Source: Dysgonomonas sp. 25
GTDB taxonomy: Bacteria; Bacteroidota; Bacteroidia; Bacteroidales; Dysgonomonadaceae
Direction of reading: 5' to 3'
NCBI RefSeq assembly: GCF_010501075.1
Contig: NZ_QVMN01000001.1
Coordinates: 372,001 to 436,000, forward strand
Length of the DNA stretch: 64,000 bases
Shown: piece after piece, positions 16,169-24,949 of the stretch
Layout of the letters: every line of letters begins with the position of its first letter
Position numbering within the stretch: position 1 is the first letter of the stretch
The notes under the pieces: model-generated
What the model was told of the DNA's origin: nothing
The model's input: the letters and a program-made list of their open reading frames with translations, nothing else
The model's database searches: none
Translations under genes and position numbers: made by a program

Positions 16169-17959
16169 ATGGAAAGAGAATTAATAATATACCTCATCAA
16201 ATCGGGATTATGTATGGGTGTTTTCATGCTCATCTATCAAATCTTCCTCAGACGTACTACTTTCTTCCATTTCAACCGTATTTATCTGTTGGCCGGATTG
16301 GCTCTGTCTTTCATTCTCCCTTGCATCCGCTATACTTATGATGTGCATATACCTTACGAACTCCTTGCCAATATTGTAACCAATACCCAGACAGTAGCAG
16401 AAGAAAGTGTGAGCTCGGGCAATACGGTCAATGTATGGAGGATTATAGGCGGTGTGTATTTCGTAATCGTCGGAATAATGCTGTTCCGCGCTATAAGGTC
16501 GATGCTCAAGATAAAAAGGATGACGAATGCCCGGAAATCATATTCGGGCGAGAACTATGTACTAATAGATTCGGAGAAGATAAAATCGCCGTTCAGCGTA
16601 TTCAACTATATACTCTTCGATAGTAAAAAATTATCCCCGACCGAAACAGACCTGATTATCAAGCACGAATTGTCGCATATACGCCAAAAGCACTGGATCG
16701 ACTTATTGATAGGACAAATCGTACTTATTGTGCAATGTTTCAACCCATTGGCATGGAAATACATTTCGTTGCAGAAAGAGAATCATGAATATCTGGCCGA
16801 CAAAGCGGTGATAGATGAAGGTATATCCCCTACCCTATATCGTGCCGTTCTCATCAATCAACGGTTCGGGGGGCCGGTCTTCGCTTTCTCCAGTGCATTT
16901 AATATGTCTAATCCTTTAAATAGATTGACTATGATAACTAAAGCAAAAAGTTCGCCTTGGAAAAAGATTACAGTATTGATCGTCATTCCGCTGATGGGCG
17001 CGTATATCTGGGCTTCAGCCAAGCCCAACTATGTAATCGACATGGATTCTTCGCCGGAGTTGCATGCTCCCCTGAATAACGAAATCAAGGCGGATAGCGA
17101 CGAAGATTCGATCCGCGTACAGGTACAGGTGGTATTCGACACTGTTTATGCAAACAATGATAATACGCAAATACAGGTTCAGAAATCAATCACAAAAACA
17201 TTCCCTAACAATCCGGATTCTATCAACCTATATATTAAACAGATACCCGAAAGGACGGTAAGCATGCTATATTTTGAGGATGGGAAAGTACAGGCCGACA
17301 GCTTGATTTTATTGAACCCATCCAATGCAAAAGCATTCAAAGTGTTTGGAAATGCCAATATGCTGACGGATTCTGTAAAAGGACGCTTGCAACCGCTATT
17401 ACGCGGAAATATAGTACAGGTGAATTTCCGGGATTCGCTGAATATGCTAAATCCTACAGATTTGTCGAAAAACAGTGTATCCTTTTCGTTTAACAGTGCA
17501 AGTGAAGATTCGGCATTCATAAGCAGAATCAAGAATATCTCGCATTTAGATTCCGCATTAGTAGGCAAAATCAGGAATATATCGGTAAGAAAAGATTATC
17601 AGTTCAATCTGGAAAATGCTGATTCTCTGTTAACAGCAAATAATCGGATGAAGAACCTCCTAGTAAAGATAACTAGCGCCGATTCGCTATCAATTATTCC
17701 GGCCAAAAACGCCTATACATATTCTTACAAAATATCATCGCGGAATAATACAGGTGACATAAATATTTCGAGCAATTCGAGCGATTTATTCGATACTCTC
17801 TGGATAATAGACGGTAAAGAAGTTTCGACTAAAGACTTCCAGCACATGGATAAGGATGACATCAAAAACATCAGTGTCCTGAAGAACAAAGAAGCCATAA
17901 AACGATACGGGGAAAAAGCTAAGAATGGCGTTATCGTTGTCGAGACAAAGAAAAAATAG
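16169..17959 (+). CDS. M56 (BlaR1-type) membrane peptidase with plug-like C-terminal tail
   Basis: 596 residues. Four hydrophobic segments (about 7-27, 38-55, 90-108 and 265-283) flank a cytosolic zinc-peptidase domain with HELSH at 166-170 and the third ligand in NHEYLADKAV. The C-terminal 300 residues lie outside the membrane. They do not resemble a penicillin-binding domain and end with TLWIIDGKEVST...DIKNISVLKNKEAIKRYG...NGVIVVETKKK, which matches the plug motif of TonB-dependent receptors. By family it should sense an envelope signal and cleave or inactivate the adjacent BlaI. A terminator follows. Confidence 0.85.
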   Translation: MERELIIYLIKSGLCMGVFMLIYQIFLRRTTFFHFNRIYLLAGLALSFILPCIRYTYDVHIPYELLANIVTNTQTVAEESVSSGNTVNVWRIIGGVYFVIVGIMLFRAIRSMLKIKRMTNARKSYSGENYVLIDSEKIKSPFSVFNYILFDSKKLSPTETDLIIKHELSHIRQKHWIDLLIGQIVLIVQCFNPLAWKYISLQKENHEYLADKAVIDEGISPTLYRAVLINQRFGGPVFAFSSAFNMSNPLNRLTMITKAKSSPWKKITVLIVIPLMGAYIWASAKPNYVIDMDSSPELHAPLNNEIKADSDEDSIRVQVQVVFDTVYANNDNTQIQVQKSITKTFPNNPDSINLYIKQIPERTVSMLYFEDGKVQADSLILLNPSNAKAFKVFGNANMLTDSVKGRLQPLLRGNIVQVNFRDSLNMLNPTDLSKNSVSFSFNSASEDSAFISRIKNISHLDSALVGKIRNISVRKDYQFNLENADSLLTANNRMKNLLVKITSADSLSIIPAKNAYTYSYKISSRNNTGDINISSNSSDLFDTLWIIDGKEVSTKDFQHMDKDDIKNISVLKNKEAIKRYGEKAKNGVIVVETKKK

Positions 17960-18034
17960 ATTAGCAAACACTACTTATTAATTATTATATGCAGGCGTGA
18001 AGCCTTTTCATTTCCAACAGCAAACACCAAACAG

Positions 18035-18072
18035 AAAACAGGCTGTAACGTTCATCGTAACAGCCTGTTTTT
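18035..18072 (+). terminator. terminator of the BlaI/M56 operon
   Basis: Stem AACAGGCTGT / ACAGCCTGTT with inner pairs around TTCAT, then TTTTT. Confidence 0.8.
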
Positions 18073-18092
18073 GACTTTCCCTTAAAGGTTTA

Positions 18093-18254
18093 CTAATTCA
18101 CACAGATTTCAGTAAGAGAACTCGTCTTTGTTTCTTTCGGTTCATATATCCTGGCGAACACCCGGATAAAATCAAGCGTAGAATTTAAAGGTGCGACAAC
18201 CTTATCTTTGCTTGTTATGAACTTCAGCGATTGAGATTTGGTAGTTTTCTTCAT
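18093..18254 (-). CDS. small conserved-type protein with FIR-x-FAR motif, 53 residues
   Basis: ATG at 18252-18254 on the minus strand, stop TAG at 18093-18095. The product is lysine- and threonine-rich at the N-terminus (MKKTTKSQSLKF), then has LDFIRVFARIYEP and ends ICVN. Small Bacteroidales proteins with a similar L-x-FIR-x-FAR-x-Y core near the C-terminus are familiar to me as uncharacterised peptides, but I cannot confirm homology here. It lies between a terminator and tRNA-Leu and runs opposite to both neighbours. No function is proposed. Confidence 0.55.
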   Translation of the reverse strand: MKKTTKSQSLKFITSKDKVVAPLNSTLDFIRVFARIYEPKETKTSSLTEICVN

Positions 18255-18370
18255 AGGCAAGTATTATTTTATTTCCTTACATATATCTGAAACGCCAACT
18301 TCTGCCGATTATTATCCTCCGCCGAACTTTTTTATTGGCAAAGATGTATTTATATTTCACAAAAATCTTA

Positions 18371-18378
18371 TATCTTTG
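18371..18378 (+). promoter_or_regulatory. -7 element of tRNA-Leu
   Basis: TATCTTTG matches the -7 consensus and lies 21 nt before the tRNA. The -33 box is weak. Confidence 0.5.
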
Positions 18379-18399
18379 CACCCATCAACGGTCTACTCT

Positions 18400-18483
18400 G
18401 CGCACGTGGTGGAATTGGTAGACACGCTACTCTCAGAAGGTAGTGCCCGTAGGGGTGTGAAAGTTCGAATCTTTTCGTGCGCA
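18400..18483 (+). tRNA. tRNA-Leu (anticodon CAG)
   Basis: 84 nt with a long variable arm (GCCCGTAGGGGT), as expected for Leu. Acceptor GCGCACG pairs with CGTGCGC (18476-18482), discriminator A. The anticodon stem CTACT/GGTAG encloses the loop CTCAGAA, giving anticodon CAG. The T-arm loop has GTTCGAATC. CCA is not encoded. Confidence 0.95.
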
Positions 18484-18485
18484 CA

Positions 18486-18515
18486 AAAGGGTTTCAAGAA
18501 ATTGAAATCCTTTTT
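18486..18515 (+). terminator. terminator after tRNA-Leu
   Basis: Hairpin AAAGG-G-TTTCAA / TTGAAA-T-CCTTT with a 4-nt loop, followed by T residues. Confidence 0.65.
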
Positions 18516-18630
18516 GTTTTTCATGGTCATGCATATGACAATATCTCCTCTTTTTACAATTTATTACACCATGTCCAGTATTCGGACTGCTTTGTCACAT
18601 TCGTGTATTAACATATCGGAGCAATAGATT

Positions 18631-18638
18631 TATTTTTG
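18631..18638 (+). promoter_or_regulatory. -7 element upstream of the GH92 gene
   Basis: TATTTTTG fits TAnnTTTG, 54 nt before the ATG at 18693. No clear -33 box is present. Confidence 0.4.
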
Positions 18639-18692
18639 TTTAGGACAATCAATCCATAAGTGAACCAAAATTGTTATCATAAAATATTTGCT

Positions 18693-20840
18693 ATGAAAAA
18701 AATTAATTTTATCATTCTTATGGGCTTGCTCGTAGTCATTGCAAGCTGTACGACCACCGAAGAAAAACGGTTGACCGATTATGTCAATCCGTTTATGGCG
18801 ACTACAACGCTGTGGGATAGTGTAGATTTGGGGTATAACCCAACACGCCGTGCATGGGGAGGCGAAGCGTTTCCCGGAGCATCGGTACCTAACTCGATGG
18901 TGCAGGTTACGCCTGTTACTATGTGGCGAAGCGGTTCGGGTTATCAATACGAAGACTCTGTTATCCATGCTTTCGTCCACACAAGTAAAGGGCACTGGAA
19001 TCTTTGCTATGTTCCGTTTATCGGTGTACAAGGTGATATCGACCCGAATGCTTACTATACAACATACAGCCACGATAAAGAATCGGCCAGCCCGGGATAT
19101 TATCAGGTGTATCTTGAAAAGTATGACATCGATGCAGAAGTTACTTCTACCCTGCGTTGTGCATATCATAAATATACATACAAAGACGGAAAGAATAAAA
19201 AGCTATTAGCCGACCTTGCCCGCTCCAACGAACGCGTCAGAGGATGGGAGATCGAAAAATCAGGCGATAACGTATTCACAGGTTATCAGCAAACAGGGCC
19301 TACGTTCTATTTCTATGCGGTAACAAACCACAAGATCAAAAATGTAGAAGCTGTTAAGGATGGCGATAGAGAAGTACGCGTTGTAAATTTCCTCGATAAC
19401 GACAATACAGATGATCCGCTCGAAATGAAAGTGGGATTCTCGTATGTGAGTGTAGAGAATGCGAAAGCTAACCTCGAAGCCGAAATGCTTGCTAAAGATT
19501 TTGCACAGGTAAAGCAAGAAGCCAGCGACACATGGGAGGCTTTGCTTTCTAAAGTACAAGTATCGGGCGGAAAAGAAGATGATATGGTAACATTCTATTC
19601 TACTCTCTACCGTTCATTCTTATATCCGATATTACTGAGCGATGCCAATGGTGATTTCGTAAACGAAAAAGGCGAAGTGGTAAACAAAGGATTCCGCTAC
19701 TATATCGAACCATCATTCTGGGATGATTACAGAAACAAACTGATATTGTTAGGCATGGTATCTCCGGATGTAGCTTCCGACGTTATCAAATCGATAACAG
19801 ACAAAGGCGAAATCAGAGGATTTATGCCGACCTTCTTCCACGGAGACCATGCATCTGCATTCATCGCAGGAAGCTATTTGAGAGGAATCAAAGACTTCGA
19901 TGTCAACAAATCCTACCAAATCCTTTTGAATAATGCCTTTGTAGAAGGCCGAGGCGGACGCCCTCACATCAAAGAATACATGGAAAGAGGATGGATTTCG
20001 GAAGAAGATATTAAAGATCCAAAACTGGAAACCGTAGCCAAAGCTGCCGTAACCAAGACGCAGGAATACTCTTATGACGATTATGCGACTGCTCTTTTAG
20101 CTAAAGAACTCGGTGACACGGAAAACTACGACAAACTGATGAAGAGAACCGGCAGCTACAAGCACCTGTTCGATCCTGAAACGCAGTTGATGCGCGGACG
20201 TCTGGCAAATGGCGAATGGATTACCCCGTTCGACCCGAAACGTCCATTCTACGAATACATGTATCGCGAAGCCAACGGATGGCAATCGACCTTCTTCGCT
20301 CCCCACGACTCTAAAGGACTTATCGACCTTTATCCAAGCAAAGAAGCATTCGAAACGAAATTCGACTCCCTTTTCACTATTCCTTGGGAAGGCTACGAAG
20401 CGCATAACCTGACAACGTTTATCGGTCAATATTGCCATGGAAACCAGCCGGATCATGGGGTTATCTATATGTACTATTTTATCGACAAACAGGAAAAAGC
20501 TCAGAGACTTTTGAATAAGTTGATGAATGAATACTACCGCATGGGACCTGAAAGACTTGCATATTGTGGTATGGACGACGCAGGAGAAATGTCAGCCTGG
20601 TATGTATTCAATGCGATGGGATTATATACTTACTCTCCAGCCGATCCGGAATATATCATTACCGTTCCATTGTTCGATAAGGTTGTATTCAACCTCGACG
20701 GTAAAGATTTCACCATCACCAAAAAAGGTAATGGAGAGAAGATTACAGACATAACTTATGGCGGTGAGAAAATAGATGGCTATTTCATCACTCACGACCA
20801 ACTGAAAGAAGGTAAAGAATTAATAATAACAACTAATTAA
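18693..20840 (+). CDS. GH92-family glycosidase, lipoprotein
   Basis: 715 residues from the ATG at 18693. The signal peptide ends in the lipobox VVIASC, so the enzyme is membrane-anchored. GH92 enzymes are calcium-dependent exo-alpha-mannosidases. Matches are DYVNPFM at the mature N-terminus, GEAFPGASVPNSMVQVTP, the FFAPHDSKG loop, CHGNQPDHG and the C-terminal DDAGEMSAWYVFNAMGLY. Several spots differ from the usual family wording as I remember it: HGNEP is HGNQP, GQMSAWY is GEMSAWY, and the N-terminal His-rich substrate loop is replaced by HTSKGHWN. Specificity may therefore differ from mannose. No SusC/D genes are adjacent. Confidence 0.85.
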   Translation: MKKINFIILMGLLVVIASCTTTEEKRLTDYVNPFMATTTLWDSVDLGYNPTRRAWGGEAFPGASVPNSMVQVTPVTMWRSGSGYQYEDSVIHAFVHTSKGHWNLCYVPFIGVQGDIDPNAYYTTYSHDKESASPGYYQVYLEKYDIDAEVTSTLRCAYHKYTYKDGKNKKLLADLARSNERVRGWEIEKSGDNVFTGYQQTGPTFYFYAVTNHKIKNVEAVKDGDREVRVVNFLDNDNTDDPLEMKVGFSYVSVENAKANLEAEMLAKDFAQVKQEASDTWEALLSKVQVSGGKEDDMVTFYSTLYRSFLYPILLSDANGDFVNEKGEVVNKGFRYYIEPSFWDDYRNKLILLGMVSPDVASDVIKSITDKGEIRGFMPTFFHGDHASAFIAGSYLRGIKDFDVNKSYQILLNNAFVEGRGGRPHIKEYMERGWISEEDIKDPKLETVAKAAVTKTQEYSYDDYATALLAKELGDTENYDKLMKRTGSYKHLFDPETQLMRGRLANGEWITPFDPKRPFYEYMYREANGWQSTFFAPHDSKGLIDLYPSKEAFETKFDSLFTIPWEGYEAHNLTTFIGQYCHGNQPDHGVIYMYYFIDKQEKAQRLLNKLMNEYYRMGPERLAYCGMDDAGEMSAWYVFNAMGLYTYSPADPEYIITVPLFDKVVFNLDGKDFTITKKGNGEKITDITYGGEKIDGYFITHDQLKEGKELIITTN

Positions 20841-20865
20841 ATTACTTAATTAGGTATATAGGCCG

Positions 20866-20899
20866 AAGAGCCGGGTGAGTGATTCATCCGGCTCTTTAT
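20866..20899. terminator. bidirectional terminator between GH92 and DUF3788 genes
   Basis: AAGAGCCGG-G-TGA / TCA-T-CCGGCTCTT with a 5-nt loop. T tract on the + side and A-rich on the other, suited to both converging genes. Confidence 0.75.
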
Positions 20900-20913
20900 T
20901 TATATAGCGGGAA

Positions 20914-21339
20914 TTACTTCAAAGAGAGCTTATACTTAATAACCTGCAATATATCATTCAACTGTTCCCTGCTATCGACAGCTATAATAAGGGCTATCAG
21001 GCGAGTCGTTTTATCGATTCTTTCAAAATCTTCCTTTATCGCCGGATCAATATCCAGATCCATAACCCCCATCCAATTTTTCGGGGTAAAATAAAAACTC
21101 AGTTTAAAATGCCCTTCCCAAATAGATAACCAGAATACTGTCTTCTTTTTGCCGGCAACTTTCCCCAACCATGCCTTCCCATCCTTATAAAAATTCCAGT
21201 TAATGGTCAATCCATAATCAGGGCTTTCCATCATTTCCGTCAACTTAAACAGCACAGGATAGACATCCCCCAAAACGTCGCCTAAGACCTTTTCATCGGG
21301 ATATAAATCAGGATTACGTAATAATAGTTGCTTTTCCAT
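20914..21339 (-). CDS. DUF3788-like protein
   Basis: 141 residues from the ATG at 21339 (MEKQLLLRNPDLYPDEKVLG); a GTG 11 codons upstream is possible. The opening L-x-x-P-D/E pattern, the NWNFYKDGKAWLGKV segment and KKKTVFWLSIWEGHFKLSF resemble DUF3788, a small family of unknown function. No catalytic motif is evident and there is no signal peptide. It converges with the GH92 gene at a shared terminator and is divergent from the RDD gene. Confidence 0.6.
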   Translation of the reverse strand: MEKQLLLRNPDLYPDEKVLGDVLGDVYPVLFKLTEMMESPDYGLTINWNFYKDGKAWLGKVAGKKKTVFWLSIWEGHFKLSFYFTPKNWMGVMDLDIDPAIKEDFERIDKTTRLIALIIAVDSREQLNDILQVIKYKLSLK

Positions 21340-21415
21340 AAAATATTGATTAGATGATATTGCAATATACACACTATTTTTTGTAATTTTGTTTTCTCGT
21401 ATAGCGAATTAAACT

Positions 21416-22162
21416 ATGTCGATAGAAGTACAAACCACTCAAAACGTAACCATAGACTACGAACCGGCAAGCATCGGACATCGTGTTCTTGCTTATATTA
21501 TCGATTACCTTGTTATGATACTGTGGGTAATCGGATGCGTCGGCCTGATGTATATATTCGCGCTGATGGGTGGAGTAACTATATTTGAATACAACTGGCC
21601 CACCATATTCTTCTCGAGCCTTATGATATTCCCTATTCTTTTCTACGACCTGATATTTGAGGCTTGGAATCGTGGCCAGAGCCCGGGTAAGATGGTATTG
21701 AAGATACGGGTTATCAATACTGACGGGACTACTCCTTCATTCGGCAGCTATATGCTTCGCTGGCTATTCCGTTTGGTGGATTTTTCATTATTCAATGGCA
21801 TTGTCGCCATCGTATCGATTGCTGCTACCAAGAACTCGCAACGCTTAGGCGACTTATTAGCCGGAACAACCGTCATCAGCCTGAAACTGGATGCGAAAAG
21901 CCAGCTCCAGATACCAAGTCTCGATTTCCGCGAAGATTATAAAGTAACATACATAGATGTATTAGATCGCTTATCCGACAGGGATTTACAAACAATACGT
22001 TCTATTATGAACGACTCTAAAATGGCCGGAAATGATTATTTCACATCTAAGCTTTCCCAACGGATCAAAGAGATTACAGGCTATCAGAGTAGTGAACCTG
22101 ATTATGTGTTTCTCCGAAAAATAGTCAGCGATTACAATTACTTAGCATTGCAGGATGCTTAA
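21416..22162 (+). CDS. RDD-family membrane protein
   Basis: 248 residues. Two N-terminal transmembrane helices carry the RDD pattern (GHRVLAYIIDYLVM with Arg and Asp), then FEAWNRGQSPGKMVLKIRV, a third hydrophobic helix and QRLGDLLAGTTVI. The last 85 residues are soluble and helical. The family is poorly characterised, with transport or ion homeostasis proposed for some members. The HAD gene starts 28 nt downstream on the same strand. Confidence 0.88.
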   Translation: MSIEVQTTQNVTIDYEPASIGHRVLAYIIDYLVMILWVIGCVGLMYIFALMGGVTIFEYNWPTIFFSSLMIFPILFYDLIFEAWNRGQSPGKMVLKIRVINTDGTTPSFGSYMLRWLFRLVDFSLFNGIVAIVSIAATKNSQRLGDLLAGTTVISLKLDAKSQLQIPSLDFREDYKVTYIDVLDRLSDRDLQTIRSIMNDSKMAGNDYFTSKLSQRIKEITGYQSSEPDYVFLRKIVSDYNYLALQDA

Positions 22163-22190
22163 AAGAAAACCACTATACACCCGGTAAAAT

Positions 22191-22832
22191 ATGAAAAAGG
22201 TTATTTGTGCGCTGTTCGATATGGACGGTGTAATGATTGATACTGAATCGCAGTACGATAAATTCTGGAAGCATACAGGCGAACGATTCGGCCTCGGCAT
22301 ACAGGATTTCGAAAAAAAGATAAAAGGCGCTACCCTGCCCGGTATCTTCAAACGCTTCTTCTCGGAATACGACGAAAAAGACATCCGCAACATATCTGCT
22401 GATCTTGATAAATTCGAAGCACAAATGTCTTTTGATGAAATAGCCGGTTCGGTAAACTTCGTGAAAGAGCTAAAAAGCAAAGGCGTGACAGTAGGTTTAG
22501 TTACCAGTTCGAGTATAACGAAGATGAACGCTGTAAACAACACCCTGCATTTCGACGAGTTGTTCGATATAGTCATTACAGCGGCCGACATAGAGCATGG
22601 AAAGCCTGCTCCTGACTGCTTTTTGTTAGCTGCGAAAAAGCTGAATATCAACCCGCAGGACTGTATTGTATTCGAAGATTCTTTTGCAGGTATCGAAGCC
22701 GGAACAGCAGCAGGAATGACAGTTATCGGTCTGGCAACCACCAACAGCAAAGAATCGCTCGAAAGCAAATGCCAAGCTGTTATCCCCAACTTCGAAGGGT
22801 TTACCCTCGAGAAACTCGAAGAATTACGCTAA
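22191..22832 (+). CDS. HAD-superfamily phosphatase/phosphoglucomutase-like
   Basis: 213 residues. Motif I DMDGVMIDTE, motif II VTSSS, the conserved Lys in HGKPAPDCF, and motif IV VFEDSFAGIEAG place it in the beta-phosphoglucomutase-like branch of HAD enzymes. The cap domain lies between motif I and motif II. The substrate (a sugar phosphate or similar) is not defined. Its 3' end overlaps the convergent HD-domain gene by 9 nt. Confidence 0.9.
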   Translation: MKKVICALFDMDGVMIDTESQYDKFWKHTGERFGLGIQDFEKKIKGATLPGIFKRFFSEYDEKDIRNISADLDKFEAQMSFDEIAGSVNFVKELKSKGVTVGLVTSSSITKMNAVNNTLHFDELFDIVITAADIEHGKPAPDCFLLAAKKLNINPQDCIVFEDSFAGIEAGTAAGMTVIGLATTNSKESLESKCQAVIPNFEGFTLEKLEELR

Positions 22833-24053
22833 TTTGAGATAAGAAAGATAATACTTCTCCACTTTCTTGGAAAGTAATTGAATATTAAGCATATCAGAAG
22901 CCTCTGATATGTTTTTTATTGTCCCGTCGTTGTAGAGGATGTCGATACTATCGTCGGCCTCGCTATACATGTTGGTCGTAATCGTATCCACCGAGAAAAA
23001 ATAGGATGCCTCTTCGCGGCTCACGCCCAATCGGGTGATATAGTCATCTTCGCATGCTTGTATAAATGCTTCGGTATAAGGCTCTGCCGAAATCTTTATC
23101 TTGAAAAGCTCCCGGGTAATCAGCCCCGAACTCAACAGGGAGAGTATCCTGTCTTCGTGCTCCGCCCATACTTTCAGGGCGCACCAGATATCATTATCAT
23201 CTAAGCGGGAGAAATAGTAAAGGACTTCCTCCTTATTCTTTTCGAAATGGCTTTTGTTGACCTCATTCTCCAGAAAATAGCGCAATGCCGGTGAAGCAAA
23301 CAGTTGTACGCCGTTCTTTGTCAGTTCCTTTGCCCTTTTCAATGTCTTAATCAACATCTTTTCGGCTGCCACAGCCGTTTTGTGCAGATAAACCTGCCAA
23401 TACATCAACCGGCGTGCCATCAGGAAGTTTTCGATAGAATAGATACCTTTCGCTTCGACAACCAATTTATCATCACGCAAATCGAGCATCTTGATAATAC
23501 GTGCCGAGCCGATATTGCCTTCCGTCACCCCTGTAAAGAAGCTATCGCGACGCAGGTAGTCGAGCCTGTCAACATCCAACTGCCCACTGACTAACTGATG
23601 CAGGAAGCGCTTGCAATAACGGTCGGTAAAGATTTCGACACACCTATCCAATTGCCCGTTCATCTCCGTATTCAGTTGCTCCATCAGCGCCAATGAAAAC
23701 TCTTCGTGATGAATACCGTTCGTTAGCGTATATTCCAACACATGCGAAAAAGGGCCATGCCCTACATCGTGCAACAAAATGGCTGCAAGTGCCGCGTTCG
23801 CCTCTTCGTGGGTTATTTCATGCCCTTTCGAGCGCAGGCTGTTGATGGCTTCGCCCATCAGATACATCGCTCCAATGGAATGGTGCAGGCGCGTATGTTG
23901 CGCACCGGGATAGACGAACGATGCCAGCCCGAGCTGCCTTATCCTGTTGAGGCGCTGGAGAAAAGGATGCTTGATGATGTTGTAAACGTAATCGTTAGGT
24001 ATGTTGATAAACCCGAATACGGGGTCGTTGATAATCTTCTTTTTAGTACTCAT
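22824..24053 (-). CDS. HD-domain phosphohydrolase
   Basis: 409 residues, cytosolic. The metal site is RLHHSIGAMYL, then LLHDVGHGPFSH, and later DRLDYLRRDSFFTG supplies the last Asp. This is the dGTPase/SAMHD-like arrangement, so nucleotide triphosphate hydrolysis is likely but not shown. The 3' part is helical. It follows porD by 2 nt, ending the porE-porD-HD cluster. Confidence 0.88.
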   Translation of the reverse strand: MSTKKKIINDPVFGFINIPNDYVYNIIKHPFLQRLNRIRQLGLASFVYPGAQHTRLHHSIGAMYLMGEAINSLRSKGHEITHEEANAALAAILLHDVGHGPFSHVLEYTLTNGIHHEEFSLALMEQLNTEMNGQLDRCVEIFTDRYCKRFLHQLVSGQLDVDRLDYLRRDSFFTGVTEGNIGSARIIKMLDLRDDKLVVEAKGIYSIENFLMARRLMYWQVYLHKTAVAAEKMLIKTLKRAKELTKNGVQLFASPALRYFLENEVNKSHFEKNKEEVLYYFSRLDDNDIWCALKVWAEHEDRILSLLSSGLITRELFKIKISAEPYTEAFIQACEDDYITRLGVSREEASYFFSVDTITTNMYSEADDSIDILYNDGTIKNISEASDMLNIQLLSKKVEKYYLSYLKLA

Positions 24054-24055
24054 TT

Positions 24056-24949
24056 TCAGTTAAGTTCGTTTATTTCCCGGCTTTTTGTCGGGAACATGCT
24101 GATAAGCAGCTTTTTTATCTCCTTCTTCTCATCGGGTGTGCAGGCCGAACAGACCCGTATTATCTCTGCCACCTTGGCTTCTGCAAAGAGCGAAAAGATA
24201 GGCGACGAAGGGCGTTTGGTATGCAGTTCTTTCAGGGTATTCAATGTCTCGATAATGGTTATCCTTCCGCGTGTGGGATTGGCAGCCATTTCGTCCAAAC
24301 CCTGACGGTGATATTTGTACCAGATAGCATGAAATTCAGCCATAGCGTCATCGGTCAAGGCATTGGCTACATCGTAGCGGTTATTCTTGTTCGAGAAAGG
24401 CTCCCACCCTACTGTCCCGAAGCCCTGAGCTGTATTGGCTATCTCCAACGCTTTGGCGAAATAAGGTTTTCCGCCGTTCAGCTGGAAAGAATCGAAGTCT
24501 AAGCCGATAACGAGGTTGGCATAATAAGCAATCACCGCAACCAGATTGTTGTCTACGCTCATCGTGTTGTAGTCCAACGACTGCCCGTAGGTGTAATCGA
24601 ATTTAAACTGTGTATCCCTGAAATTGAGCAATGTTGTCAGGTAACCCGAATTATATACGGGGCGACGCGATGTGATTACGATTTCGGCCGAGAAAGTATT
24701 GCTCGAAGTCACCTCATTCAGCGAGATGGCAACCGAGCAATCGATGCGCTCACTCTTGTTGAACGTAGTATTTGTCCACTTGGTATCGTTCAGTATATGA
24801 TTGATTCCTTCCTCCAGCGATTTGGCTATATCCTGATTGGAGAGTTGGACTTTCTGCGTATTCAGCGTAACCTTGGCAACCAGTTCCTGTGCCTGCACCG
24901 CACCGAAAGCCAATAATAGCGATATAATAAGAGCAACTATGCGCATCAT
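24056..24949 (-). CDS. porD: type IX secretion protein PorD (DUF4835)
   Basis: 297 residues with a signal peptide (IISLLLAFGAVQA). The mature N-terminus ELVAKVTLNTQKVQ, the DIAKSLEEGINHILNDTKWT helix, and the DYNTMSVDNNLVAVIAYYANLVIGLDFDSF segment are typical of DUF4835, which includes PorD of the type IX secretion machinery. Its start overlaps the porE stop (ATGA). The pairing of porD with a PorE-like OmpA lipoprotein supports both names. Confidence 0.85.
   Translation of the reverse strand: MMRIVALIISLLLAFGAVQAQELVAKVTLNTQKVQLSNQDIAKSLEEGINHILNDTKWTNTTFNKSERIDCSVAISLNEVTSSNTFSAEIVITSRRPVYNSGYLTTLLNFRDTQFKFDYTYGQSLDYNTMSVDNNLVAVIAYYANLVIGLDFDSFQLNGGKPYFAKALEIANTAQGFGTVGWEPFSNKNNRYDVANALTDDAMAEFHAIWYKYHRQGLDEMAANPTRGRITIIETLNTLKELHTKRPSSPIFSLFAEAKVAEIIRVCSACTPDEKKEIKKLLISMFPTKSREINELN

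Noticed and set aside
15771-17959. Beta-lactam resistance operon
   Set aside because: No beta-lactamase or penicillin-binding gene is adjacent and the sensor lacks a penicillin-binding domain.
18238-18627. 129-codon frame across the tRNA-Leu region
   Set aside because: It contains the complete tRNA and a hairpin; no protein signature.
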